NCBI GenBank assembly: GCA_036571765.1
Contig: BROE01000015.1
Span: 3,614,491-3,678,490, forward strand
From: Plecoglossus altivelis
Lineage: Eukaryota; Chordata; Actinopteri; Osmeriformes; Plecoglossidae
DNA: 64,000 nt
Reading direction: 5' to 3'
The stretch's first letter is position 1; each line of letters starts with the position of its first letter. The notes beneath the pieces were generated by a model, which was not told the origin of the DNA, searched no databases, and worked only from the letters and a program-made list of their open reading frames with translations. Made by a program: the position numbers and the translations under genes. This document shows, piece by piece, positions 10,691-23,195 of this stretch.

Positions 10691-13416
10691 ATGTCACTGG
10701 TGTTGTTTGTGATGTTGGTTCCCCTTGGTTGCTCACTTGGGAGAGCATTTGTTCTGCAGCCCTCTGAGAAAGATTTTCCTTCAGCCTCCGAAACTCATGC
10801 TGTGGCGTCTAACAAGTAAGTATCACAATCCATCCGTTTTTTATTTATGGTTTGCAATATTTGTACAATTTAGAGCACATTAGGATAGTTGTAGCACATC
10901 AATTTGAATGGAAATCCAAGGTTAGACACTCCAAATCTTTGACCCATTTTTTTGCTGGAAAATGTTATGTCAAGTGTTTAAAAATGGAAGGTGCTGTAAA
11001 TAAAATCAAGCGTCAGTCATGTGTATATTGTCTGTGAGTTTGTATCGGACAGAAAATAATCTGCTAGCCATCAAAGATGCTTGATTGATTGAGCAAGTCA
11101 GTCAAAGAGAGACAAACTCATTAGCATGGTTGAAGTTCCCCTGACTGGAATGTTTTATTGTCCTTTATTTAGTATAGAGCTACCCTTTACAGATGAAGGC
11201 AGCCAACTGAATATGCTCACTGATGTTTGCACAAAATGCTAATCCACAGTCAGAGGCCAAATGCACAAAAAGGTTTGTGATCTTCAAATGAACAGGTCTT
11301 TTTCATTTGGAGACCTTCTTAAGACAAATTTGAGATTGGTGGGAAAAGCTGATGGCCCGGATTTTCACCAGCTGTGTCTGCTCTTGAAACAGAGTGTTCT
11401 CCTCAGGCATTAGCAACATAATCATTCTCTCCCTGTCAAGCGCTCCAAAAATTACACTGCGAAGTACAAAAAGGTCCTTTCGGTCTGCAAAACAACTTTG
11501 AGAGAAATCTTACACATGGGACAGATATATTGGAATATTGTATTGAAACACACATAGGTATCACATTGATATGGAATATTGATGCGATGAACAGAGCTGT
11601 TTGTATGTTTGTAGTGATTTTAAAATGTCCATTCATGAAAACAAAATGGTTGTTCTGATTTGAATGCCAGATGAAGCTATGCGCTTGAATGGAACACAAA
11701 CAGCATTCAGCATTGACTCCATAACTAACTGTAGAGATTTGAGATAAAAGGCAGCATTCTTTCAACTACTAACTGTTGGAGGCACTCTCCTCAAACCTCA
11801 ATAATGTCAGTGAAGTCAATTACTATATTTATATGATCACATAATTCATGTTGTGAGCTTCTTAGAGTGTTTCCTGTGCTAAAGCACTCATTTATGACAA
11901 TAAAATGTGGACGTGAAATTGATGGTGACACTGTACACTATATTCTCCAGGTGGCAGGGACAGTCGCTTCAAAGCATAAGGATGACCATCCTCGCTGGTC
12001 TGAACCTGCAGATGGAACCCCAACTGCCTTCTGGTGGACTGACTGGCATCCGAGAGCAGTGGAAATCTGTTTTCAGCACCATCTCCCACACCCCCCAGGG
12101 AAGAGCAGGTGGGCCAGAACAGAACCAGGGATGTCATTCAAACCGTCCTGAATTGTATGCTAAGTTTAGGAATGCTGAATGTTTGCTTCCTGTCCCCTCA
12201 GTGACTACGGTCAACTCTGAGGGCCCTGTGGCTGTCAACAGCACAGAACAGAAGTGCTGTCAGAAAGCTTCCCAGATTTTCCTCAAAGGTGAGCAGTGGG
12301 GACCATCAAACTCAAACAGAAATGCCAATAGCGTGAGTGTGTTTTCGTAAAGTGTGCATTGTAATTCAACTCTGTCTGTGTCAAATTGCTCTGTAATAGA
12401 TCTTGGCTGGGAAAACTGGGTCATTTATCCAGAGAGCTTCACTTTCATCCAGTGTGTCCCCTGCAACCTTCATCTGAACCTGAGCAACACACATTCTCCA
12501 GCACACTCGCTGAATCCTCGTAACACCCCCTTGCCGGTAATGCTTGCACACCCCTTACCACATACAATGTAAAATAACAGAAGTACCTCTACCCATATAG
12601 TACACAATTTATGTGAAACTGTGCATTTCCTAAATTGGTATCTGTGATATGTATACGATTCATAGCTTTACAATGTGTATTACCAGAATTTAAATTATTA
12701 TTATTTTTTGTGTACAATAAGAACGTTATCACCAGACTATATTTGTTGGAGACACCATAATAGCAATGTTTCCACAGGATTTTACATGTACACATTCGTA
12801 ATGAACAATGGGAAAAGAGAGTGCTCCAGACCATGCGATAAAGCATTTTTTTCTGCCCAAATAGATAACAATGCTTTGTCTATCTAACTGTTGAAATAGA
12901 ATGTTTTCATCTTTCAAAACATGGGTCAGGTGCAAGGTCGCCTGTGAGAAACACCAGCTAAACTTGTGATATTCCCAACCCTGGTCCTTAGGGGACACCT
13001 GTCTTGCATGTTTTAGATGTCTCCCAGATACCACCTGATTCCAATAAATAGTCATAAACAGGCTTCTGCAGAACTGGATAGGGACACATTCATTTGAATC
13101 AGGTGTGTTGCAGCAGGGAAACATCTCAAAACTCCAAGACAGGTGTTCCCTAAGGACTAGTGTTGGGAACCACCAGTATAGACGGCTGATTCCTACAGGA
13201 CAGCTGCTGTAACTTGAATGAACTTCAAATAATTCTCTCATCCTCTGTCCGTCTCTTGTCTCATTGCTGCAGGAGTCATGCTGCCAGCCGATCTCACAGG
13301 AACTGTTGCCCTTCCTGTACATGGATGAACAGCGATCCCTGGTCATCTCCCCTGTTCAGATGACCAGTTTGTGTGGCTGCGGCCCTGGAAACCAGCCTTT
13401 CCCCAGTAAGGACTGA
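10691..13416 (+). CDS. gsdf: Gonadal soma-derived factor, intact copy
   Basis: Secreted TGF-beta superfamily factor of teleost Sertoli and granulosa cells, linked to germ-cell proliferation and male differentiation. Five exons (10691-10815, 11951-12108, 12202-12288, 12400-12536, 13273-13416) join in frame to give 216 aa. Residues 1-19 form the signal peptide. Residues 42-94 are a short pro-region-like segment (SLQSIRMTILAGLNLQ). The cystine-knot domain runs from CC at 113-114 through DLGWENWVIYPESF (124-137), CVPC (142-145) and CC (172-173) to CGC (203-205). The usual TGF-beta CxGxC is CxxC here, without the glycine, which is a known Gsdf peculiarity. There is an N-glycosylation sequon at 107-109 and another at 150-152. 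I see no furin site. The 93-base intron 2 (12109-12201) is a multiple of three and open, so a retained form would add 31 residues. The family name rests on domain pattern, exon structure and the ppef2/aff1 neighbourhood. Confidence 0.88.
12971..13172. mobile_element. Fold-back MITE (hAT-like) in gsdf intron 4
   Basis: The left end TTCCCAACCCTGGTCCTTAG and the right end are near-perfect inverted repeats that extend about 50 bases into the element; there is no coding capacity. The matching intron of copy A lacks it, so it was inserted after the duplication or lost from A. The hAT assignment is by resemblance of the ends only. Confidence 0.75.
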
Positions 13417-15426
13417 GCACTTAGAACGCACCTGCTAGATGCTGCCTTTTTGGCCAAAAAGCCACTTCAAGTAAGACTGCTGCTGTTATCATCAAGCCTG
13501 ATTGTTATATGGTTCCATTCCTCTAAAATACCTTGCTACTGTATAGACATCAGTGATAAGATATTTCTTATAATCCAAACAAATATAATTTTTATAAAAA
13601 CTTTAAAATTCTGTGAAGACATTTCCTTAAAAAGTGCCAGAGTTCAGGTTTCTCTCCTATTCCCGTAAAAGGGGTGGCAGAGAACAGCCGGAGCTATTAA
13701 TCAAGTTTGACAGTAATAGATAAATGTTAGTCTCATAGTAATCTGAGAAGCATTCGGAACTATTTTCGATAGCAATGTTTCCCACTGCCTGACTGGCAAC
13801 TGGCAGTGGATTAAAGATACTCTTCTGAATGTTCTTCCCAAAAATGTGAACCCTGGCTTAACATTCAGAGGCCAGAACTCTCAGTGGGTGGGTCCATCTC
13901 TTCTGAGCATTGTTGCCAACACTGGACCTTTTAATACATTTAGAAGGAACAGGTTTAGTGTAGAATACTTTAAATATAATTTCTTTCCCCAGTGTTTTTA
14001 AATGGCATACTCAATATGACAACCACCAAATAATCAATTTTTTTCCAAATGATGTTCCTTACAGTAATAAAAATAATCTTTACTTCGCCAACTCTGCTGT
14101 AAGTTTCCGACAACATCGACTGCCAATTCCGTGATTGGCTAAGCTCCATATTTCATGTTGAGGCCAGTGGGAAAGGCAAACATGAAACAACCGTCTTCAT
14201 TAAAAGTACTTGTTTTGATCGAACAACCCCACATTTCTGTAAAGATATTTTGTTCCGTGTATTCATCTGGAAAGTTTATCCATTTTATTTTGATGTAAAT
14301 CTTTGCCACCGTTCATTTTGTTGCATTTTGTATTCTCTGTGTAATATCGATCACGTATACTGTATATACAGTATGTAAATCTATTGTATCTCACTCTTTA
14401 ACTAACAACGTCACATTTATATTATCATTTACTGTGTTTTTCCTTTGGTGGCTAACGTCAACAGTGTGTGTGTGTGACCCTGGAAATGGTTCAAGTGCTG
14501 TTTTTATGTGTTTATCCCTTTAAGAGAGCAGGCTTTTAATGTTGGGCTGGGCAGTTGATCTGGGTGGGACGTGTTGTGGCGAGGTGGTGGCATCCCCCAG
14601 ATGGCTTGTTGGACCAGGTGGGGTGTGTGTAGGAACCCATGTTGTAGCCCTCATGGGGGGGGTAAGTGGGGGGGGGGGGGGGGTGGTGGGAAAGTGTATC
14701 TGCAAGAAAACCTGCTAATTCATTCAGCCTTACCATCGTTAGAGGAGGGTGTTGTATGTGTCCTACTGTTAGGGTTCAGGAGTGTCTTACAGCTGTCTAG
14801 ATTTAATAAACCCACCTACAGTTTCCTTATCTTCCACTCCATTATCCTGAGTTAGCATCCTGGCTCGAGGTGCTACGGTATCTATCAACTGCATAATCAT
14901 CTGTATAATATCTTTGAATAAAACCATCCCTCAAAAAATCAGTTGCTTCTGACTGTTTTTAAAGGAAACCGTGTGTAAATAGAAAATGTAACATCAGATG
15001 AGCCGGTAATGATCTACCTGCACTTTAGACATCAATCTATGTCTCCAACAGCTGTTTAGTTGATCTGGTCAGTTCATATTCATGGCATGTGCTTAGTAGA
15101 GTGCAGCAGAGGCCAGAAATAGAGTGGGGAGAAATGGTTGCAGAAACGTTGGCACTCTGTTGCAAAAAAGAACCCCAGAGATAAGGATCAATGTTGCGCA
15201 CTTCTAAAAAGCCAGCTAGCATTTCAGTAGCAGTGCATGCATTTTCCTTCCTATTGTCTTTACAATTGTCTTTTTCCCCCTGATCCTTTGGACATGTACG
15301 TGTGTGTAACTTAGTTATGTAAGACAGAACTTCACAATTGTGGAGTTATGTAAACTGGGAACGGCACCGACAGGAAAGGCAGCATCTACGCTTTCTCCAT
15401 CAACTCTGGTGCTTTCACAGGTCTCA
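13417..15426. other. Region between gsdf and the secreted-protein gene, copy B
   Basis: Holds the probable gsdf 3' UTR, the conserved block at about 13760-14000 (partner of 6380-6620), a poly-G-rich stretch at 14655-14690 and the presumed upstream region of the next gene. No additional gene is supported. Confidence 0.5.
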
Positions 15427-16269
15427 ATGGCGACCTCCTTCTCTTTTTGCCTGCCCTGTGGTTTTCTGGTTCTTCTACACCTGATAATGGGAACTCTTGG
15501 TGTTGGTACTGAGTGTGTGGTGCCGGCTCCTGTCAAACCTCTGGAAAAGATGGACAAAGATCTGCCCTATCCATCCCAATGTGTGCTGGACTGCACTACG
15601 GGGACCTACATGAGAATGCTGCAGCTCCGTAACACTCAGACGATTCGCTACAAAGACTCATCACCAGGTGAGAAATATTTTGTATTGACAATAATGACAT
15701 CTTTCTCATACACTGTACAGTATTTATGAAAACATACAGTAGGTTAGCCATTAATTAAACTTGGGTAGTGAGGGTGTGCTCTGTAGATTGTAAAAGTCAT
15801 CCTTATGAAATGTTTTACAAAGTGACCAACGTTACAGCCTTGGAACTGTAGAATTAGCCTGTACTGGTATGCATAAAAGCATTATCCTTTTCCCACAGGT
15901 GAGCGAGGAGAATACTGCTGGTCGAAACAAATTCAGTGTGAAGCTGGAGAACATTTGGAGCGTGCTTACATCCTGCTGCCTGTTGATAAATCCCATCTGG
16001 AGGAGGCCATAGGACTTCAAATGACTCAACCCCTCATTACAGATGCACTGTGGCCTCAACACCAACAAATACTACTCGCCAACAACTGCGGCCTTCAATT
16101 CGACATCACGTCCCATTTTACCACAGGAGCGAGGCAGCCAAAGCTTTGTTTCAAGGTTCATTTCCAGAAGAGCATTGTGGGAAATGGAGTCCTCAGATGT
16201 CCCCCTTTCTTGGTGACAATGTGGCAGAAAAAGCAGAGTCGCTCACCGACAAATCAAGAAAGAGAGTGA
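15427..16269 (+). CDS. Uncharacterised small secreted protein, copy B (possible TGF-beta propeptide-like fold)
   Basis: Two exons, 15427-15667 and 15899-16269, same structure and length (203 aa) as the gene at 7629-8466. The last ~110 residues are identical to copy A, while the first exon differs at several residues. This copy has two extra cysteines, C30 and C94, giving eight in the mature part (30, 52, 56, 87, 94, 144, 164, 181). A signal peptide is at 1-27; there is no membrane helix, and no cystine-knot growth-factor domain follows before the stop. Internal landmarks (YMRMLQL, ERAYILLP, FDITS, CFKVHF, PPFLV) appear in the order expected of a TGF-beta propeptide; this is a weak visual resemblance, not an established homology. 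It lies 2.0 kb downstream of intact gsdf on the same strand, so co-regulation is conceivable. Function unknown. Confidence 0.72.
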
Positions 16270-17696
16270 ATGGACACGAGATGATTTGACAACCGTCCAA
16301 AATACTGGTCGGTAATAAGCTTGGTGTGCCATTGCCCATCAAGTTACTTAAAAATACGTTCACAGAGTTGTTAAGTGATTGTTTCTATGTGGACAGCACT
16401 ATGATGTATTTCACATGTATTGTACCCTCTTGCACAAAGACTGCGGACTAAGACCATGAGGCAACTTCCACCAGTCATTGGTGCCAGAGGTTGGTGAGGC
16501 AATGGGAAATTGTCGTATTTCATTACTTGCTGAATAGCAATTTAATCTTTAAGATGTGTGGATTGTGGATGTCAGCTATTGCTCTCTGCAATTCTGTTTG
16601 TGTGAAGACAGATTAAAAGTACTGGGACATCTATTTAAGCATAGAATGCTTGCTTCCTGTTGTTGTAATACTGTACAGTTTGTTCGACGTACTGTATGTC
16701 TGACCAAATGGCAATTTTACACAATTAAAACAATTTTTCATGGTATAAGAATTACGTCTCTTTTCAGTTCCATGATTTGGGTTGAACCCATGTCTGAAGA
16801 TGTCACAATCCAGATTTGTGACAATGTTACAACGAAGCAATAGCACACTCTTCTGGTTGTCCTACACGTATTCGTGTACTTCGTGGAATGTGTGTATTTA
16901 CACAGTCTAAGCTCAGGGTGGTGTTGTTAGCACATGAGCCATAACTCCAACTACAAAGCAACTCCATTTATTTCCCTGAAAACCCTTGTTATCACAATGA
17001 AACAGTTTACATGTTTTTCTAACGGATACATAACCGCTTGTTATGACTGAGCGTAATAAACCGAAGTGATGAGGACGAGTGCCAGGGCTTAAGCACTTCC
17101 AGGTGACCCGTTGCTGGCAGAGGGGAAGAACACCATGTACCTGGAGAGGGTGTAAACCCAGAGGAACATGTCGTGAAGCCAACTAGAAAGAAGCGATGAG
17201 ATAGCAAAGATTTGGCCTTCCAAATTGTGTTGCTTACCTACTCAGCATAGACTTCTTTACTTTACTTATGCGTTCAACTTGTTTTGGTGAATTGCGATCC
17301 GTACATGGCTATTGTTTGCACCTTCCTGCCTCTATGAATTCTATGTTGTGAAAACTTACATGGCAACAAAAGCTAATAATCTACCCCTTGTTTACGACTT
17401 TAATCTGAAATCTGGAGATAAGAACACTTCTCTTGAAAGCTGACACTGAACATGTATATCTTATTTCCCAGGAAGACGTTTCTCCTCACACTCCATGCCT
17501 CGCCTGTTTTGCCCGTGGACTTCCTTGGTTGTGAATCAGGTTCAGACATATGAGGAAGTTTCTACCTGCATTTAGCAAAGAGGAAAAGGTTCTGCCCCCT
17601 TTTTTCCACCACTTAGTATAAATAGTCCTTGGCACTTGCAATTATCCATCAGAACTAATCGGGCCCGAGTATGCAGAAGGGAAGGCCCAGCCAGAA

Positions 17697-17872
17697 CACC
17701 AACCAGCCAGCCAGCCAGCCAGCCAGCTCACCAACCAGCCAGCCAGCCAGAACACCAACCAGCCAGCCAGCCAGCACACCAACCAGCCAGCCAGCCAGCA
17801 TGCCAGCCAGCATGCCAACCAGCCAGCCAGTCTGTCAGCCAGCACACCAGCCAGCCAGCCAGCCAGCTAGTC
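17697..17872. repeat. (CAGC)n minisatellite
   Basis: About 175 bases of CAGC/CCAG repeats with regular interruptions (CACCAA, ATGCCAG). Repeat-derived ORFs are open on both strands, which explains the long low-complexity translations here. Confidence 0.93.
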
Positions 17873-19310
17873 AGCAAGTCAGATTCTAACTGCTCCGGCA
17901 AAGGTGGGATTTCACTCTCCTCTTGGCTGCCTGCCAACAGCAGCACCGTGGGGAGAGTGTCCAGTGTCTGACCTTTCCCCCTCAGCGGAGTAACAGGCTC
18001 CGAGGCGTATTAATGGCGGCACGTGTCCGTGCCCATGCTCCCAACACGGCTCGCGCAGACAAATCTGATTCTGCCTCTGACTAGCTTTGACTTCGTGCCA
18101 GCCAGTAGCCAGGCTCAGAGGGAGAGGCACATTTTTGATTGGTGCAACGAGCCCCTTGTGTTTTGGTCTGTTGCATAAACATTTGCAGGGCTGATATTTC
18201 TGTCCAGGCCAAAATGTTGCCGTCTGCACGCACGATACACAGACCTGTGGACACTGTGTGTGGCTGTATAAGATGTGCACCGTTTTTGATTGTTTAACGA
18301 CAATTCAGCACATCAAATAGGCACCGACTGCTCCCCAAAAAATGATCTTTCCTCTACGAAGGAAAGTTTTAACCTTTTGTTTGGTTTGAAACGTCGTAAA
18401 CCATCTCAATTCACTGTCTGCCTTCGAAAATGTACTAACTTTGCCTTGCATTCCAGAGTTGTCACACTGATTAGTGAGAAAGCTCCTACACGAGACACTA
18501 AGACAAAACTACCATTGTAAGACATGGCCGGCTTCCCCTGGAAAACAGAGTTGCCCAGGTCTGAATGAGCTTCTGCTGAGATCCCCTCGCACCCCCATCC
18601 CCTCAGAAGTGTCCTGACCCCCTTCCCCCCACACGCATTCTCAATAGAGAGGGACGGCTGGAAATGTAGCATGAAACTGTAGGGAGCCAATGATACAGCG
18701 AAACCTGGGCCCCGTAGAGCTTTGGAAAAGGGAGGGGCAATTAGTTACTCTCTACGGCCAAGAAGTGCAAATGCCCCTTCCCACCTCTCTTTCTCTCCAC
18801 ACCCATTCTGCCTCGCCACAGAGTAATCATAAAATTTGCATAGCCAATCACAAGGATGTAAATATGGATCGAGAACAGCAAGTGGTTAGATGACTGATTT
18901 GAATCAAATATACTGTTTAGATACCCTGGGCAATGTACTAGGTTTAGTACCAATGTCAATGCAGATTCCATAGTTAAGTGTACAACTTGTAATGTACATC
19001 ATGACCAGAATGTTGTCCCCACATGTGGAACTATATCTTGAACAGTCAGTCTTTAGACTGCAGAATCATGTGCAGGACTGGCACCAGGGGTCAGGGATTT
19101 CTGTGTCTCCACTGCAGGAGGCGAGGAGAGACGAGGCTTAAGGGCTTTCAACACGGTAGCCTGGCTGCATCACATGACCAAAACAGCAACTGGGTAAAAT
19201 AGCTGTGCACGTGTTACCACAGAGACATCTAGTGCAAACGATATTGTACTGCTCCCATTTACATAGGGAAGTGCGGGGTGACTGCGCTACATCTGTAGTG
19301 CAATTCAGGT

Positions 19311-19357
19311 CTGTGTGCGTGTGTGTGTGTGCACGTGTGTGTGTGTGTGTGTGTGTA
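19311..19357. repeat. (GT)n microsatellite
   Basis: GT/GC-interrupted dinucleotide run of about 45 bases. Confidence 0.9.
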
Positions 19358-20517
19358 GCCTGCATGTGAAAGAGAAGGTGAGTGAGACTTTGGACCATTA
19401 TCACCACATTCTTATCAGTTTCATGTCTAACCACACCAAACCGCAACATTATATTTGTGAGTGTACATCTGGTCTAAAGCCAACCATACAACACTTACAA
19501 CCAAATTGGGTGTTTTCACTGGATAAAATGGAAAAATCTACATCTCTGTATTAGTGCAGAGGAATGACGCAAGTCTGATTTAACAGGCAACCTAAAATAT
19601 TGTCAAGTGAAGACTAGTAATAGTGTCTTAATGCGTGTGAGAATGAACATGTCTCAGTATTTTAGCTGATACTTCTGAAGTATGGAATGGTGATCTTTGG
19701 AATCATAGCCCATCACCGTCTGCTCTGCTAAGGCCTGGTTGAACCTAATTTCACAGTTTTCCAGACCTTCTATTGAAGTACCCAAACCTTGACATTGTTG
19801 TGATTAGAAACCCTGTAGTGGACAAAGGTGTTAAATCTAGCTCTTTAATGAGACAGAAAGTAATGTACATTGAACATTAAGCTATGCAAAATCACTTCTT
19901 ATAATAATAATTGTTGGCTACATAAAAGACATTGTGATTAGTGATAACCCTTAGGGTAATTAGGCTGTGACCCAAGGCAAAGGAAAGAGATTTAGAACAC
20001 AACGAGTAAAAACTTTTTTATAATATCCCTTGCACCAGTTTGTGTAGAAAAACATGTCCAAAAAAGGATCGATGTGGCTGTACCATGTCTAGCTCTCGGG
20101 GGTTGAATATAAACTTTCGTTAAAATGTATGACATGGAACCGATTGAAATGTATCTTTTGGGAACTATATGCCTGATCAAAGAAGAACTGGATGTGCAAT
20201 GAAGGTACGTGGAACATACATTCATGGGCTTTCTACGCGTTACTTTGGAGTGTGTGCGAGAATAAGCCTATTACACTCAGCTGGTTCCCCCGGGTGAGTG
20301 CAGGGAGTGGAACAATCCAGTAGGCTGCGAGACAAGACCCTGAACGCACTAATACTAGCAGTGAACTATGAAAGAACAATGTATTGACAGCTATTTCGTT
20401 TTAAAAACTCGATGGCATTTCACCGGTAAACAATGTGATCAATAGGGGCAATTATCCTGTTTCGGATTGTCATAAACACATGGCAAGCAACTTGAAATTT
20501 GCTTTATGAGGCGCACT

Positions 20518-23147
20518 ATGGCATCTCAGTCAAGGTAAGCAGACAGCGAAATAGCAGCTTAGCTTGAGCCAACGCAGGCTAACCAATCAATTGACAGCAT
20601 GTAGCTAATGTTAAATAGCCTCGCGAAAAGTTACATTCCGACTTGCAACTTGATAAGCGTCACGAAGCTATGTTTGGTCAATCATTTCAGATGGGTTCGT
20701 CACAGTTTTCCGGAGCTTTCAAGGGAAAAGTGTGTCAACGACTGCTAGTTAGCCATAGCTTTGCTTTCAGCAAGCAAGTCGAAGAAGGTGGAATCAGCTG
20801 GAACTAGCTTGAGCTCACTCCCACAGCTACAGCTACAGCTGTGTCGTGGTGTGATTTCGTGATCTGGCCGTGGTAACGACAGTGTTAGCAATACGGGACT
20901 ACAGCTGATCTTGTAGATCCATGTCAAACTTTGACGATGCCTTCGCAGTTTACTGTACCATGTCTGTATTTGATCTTCGGTTATATTCAGATAGATTTGA
21001 TGCGCACTTTTTTGTTTACTAAAGGCTATTAGATGGCCAGCTGGCCTGCTTTGCTTGTGTATCCGAATGTTGATAACTGTTAAAGAGACCACTCCTTATC
21101 ATGTTCATTACCTTTTAAAGTTCGCCTTTTTTCAACTGATTGAACAACTGCATATGTTTTAACTATTACATTTTACTTTTTAATCATAAAGTAAAAAGTC
21201 CATTAAGTCTGTACTTAAAGGAAACAACACCAGGCGTTCATTAAAAAACAAGTTATTTTATTTAAGAATGATAAAAAATGGAATCCACCGTTGTTTGTAT
21301 TGCTCAAATATCCGAGCTGTTGCAAATCTGCAATCAAACATCCAGAAGCCTTGAGGCCCTGAGCAGAAACTGCCACTGGCCCCTATGCTTTTGAAGCCTG
21401 GATTTGAATGGCCTTCCAGCTAGCCTACTGCAGGAAGGCAAGCTGTCTCATCAGTCTGTTTACAACCATTTTATGCGACTATAACAGAAGATGTTTGGAT
21501 AGGAATTAAGTTTGACTGTAAGGAAGGACTTCTTTACTGCGGCAATGACTTCCTGGATCCTCTCCCCATTTAATGCCAAGTCGGCCAGTTATTCTCTTTA
21601 TGGATTCGGCTAGCAACAGCCTCCTTTTAAAAGGCTTGACGTTGCCTGAAATCCTCTGCTTCTATGCATTCGGGAGAATGGGAAAAAAAAGAGTGCAGAA
21701 TGTGTTGAGAGAGAATGGGACCGCAGCCTTCTTGTGTCTGGGCCCCCTCCCCCACTCAAGCCCTATCTCTCAGTTGAGGTCAGTGCATCGCAACTTGCCT
21801 GCTCACAGCCCAGCGTAGCCCTTTCTCCATAGAAAACTCCCAGTCTCCCCCTGAACGACCTTTGCGGTCGGCAGGAATTTGAATATAGATGTGAGGTATG
21901 GACCGACACGGTTCTTTAGGATTACCTCGTTGTTGCAGTCGCCCAGGTTTGATTTGGGCCTATAGGCTCTGGCCCCATGTTTCCTTGAGGGCAGCGATTG
22001 GCCGTTTCTCTCAAGTACGCAGAACTTGCATTCTTTTTAAAATGCTTTCTGCACAGAAATACATCTTTTGGCATAGATACCCCATAAGTAGCCCGCCCAC
22101 CCTCACCCCTGCTCAGTTATGTAATTATCCTTCCACATAAATGTTTTCTGTTGACACTTCTCCAGATTCTGTTTTTGGTCGGAATGAAACTTTCTATCGG
22201 CTTGTTGGCCTTCCTTAAGACGGGTCTTTAACTTCCTGCCTGGCCGTCGGCTTGTTGGCCTTCCTTAAGACAGGTCTTTAACTTCCTGCCTGGCCGCTTG
22301 GCCCTTTTTTTACATGAACATTCCCCACCCCTCCACCCATCCTTTCTCCCTCTGTAGATTTGATAATGTGACAGAGAGTCCTGGAGACTACCTGTTTACG
22401 AGGCCTGGCTCATTACAGGAACAGAATTAGAGGAGTATGACGAGAAGGATTCTCCTACACTGGTCGCTGTGAGCGTTTTACTACAGTTGTAAATCATTTA
22501 CGCTGGCGAAGATCATCACATGGAAAGTCAAACCTACACGTGCGATGTCTAACAGCACATAAGATCTCAAATCTAGGACCTGGATCGTTTTGTTAAGACA
22601 TCTTGTCAGGACTGCTTGGAAAGCTTTGGCCGACTGTTGACGAGAAATGTGCCCCCCCCAATGTCCAGCTCGTGGTCTAACCGGTCTATTGGAATAGGGG
22701 TCTTATCCTCCGCTTGCGCCGTGCCATTCGGAACGAAACGACACGCACGAGACGAATAACTAATAATGTTCAGTTGCGCAACGGGGTATGGGGCCACTAG
22801 GCTACTGCGCATACTTGTCATACCCTTCATGAAAAGCATCAAAATGGGATCAGCCACCGATATCGCAAGCTATTGTTGACCGAGTGCTAGAACAAAGTTA
22901 GCCGCTCTCTCCAAAACAGACAATAGTCAGCGCGAGCCTCAAACAGTCAGCGTAAGCTTGCGGACGCCTTTATGGGAAACTAACATGCGCGCAGCCGTAA
23001 GCGGTTGTTTATTTACCCATTTTTTTGCCTTTACCTGGTCTGTATCCCACGGAGACTGTTAGGAACAGATGGGATTTTTTTGTTGGGGCCCAAACCCAGA
23101 GGAGTATTGTCTGTCATGTCTGTAATTGAGCTTGTCTGTCTAAGATC

Positions 23148-23195
<48 letters not shown>

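Larger units (their letters stand above)
10390..16510 (+). repeat. Direct duplication, copy B (intact gsdf plus secreted-protein gene)
   Basis: Second copy of the unit described at 3540-8770. It is longer mainly because introns differ and a MITE has been inserted in gsdf intron 4. The most similar part to copy A is exon 2 of the secreted-protein gene and its 3' flank (about 15946-16440 against 8143-8640). Confidence 0.85.
16511..20517. other. Intergenic region upstream of aff1
   Basis: No supported gene. Contains a CAGC minisatellite and a GT microsatellite (listed separately). A TATA-like TATAAATAG near 17619 precedes the CAGC repeat, but the ORF that follows is only the repeat read as SQPA units. 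The region just before 20518 should contain the aff1 promoter and 5' UTR. Confidence 0.5.

Noticed and set aside
12729..13346. 205-codon minus-strand ORF
   Set aside because: Lies antisense to gsdf intron 4, the MITE and exon 5; no recognisable domain.
17636..17971. ORF of SQPA-type repeats downstream of a TATA-like box
   Set aside because: The translation is only the CAGC repeat, open on both strands; no conserved domain or splice context.
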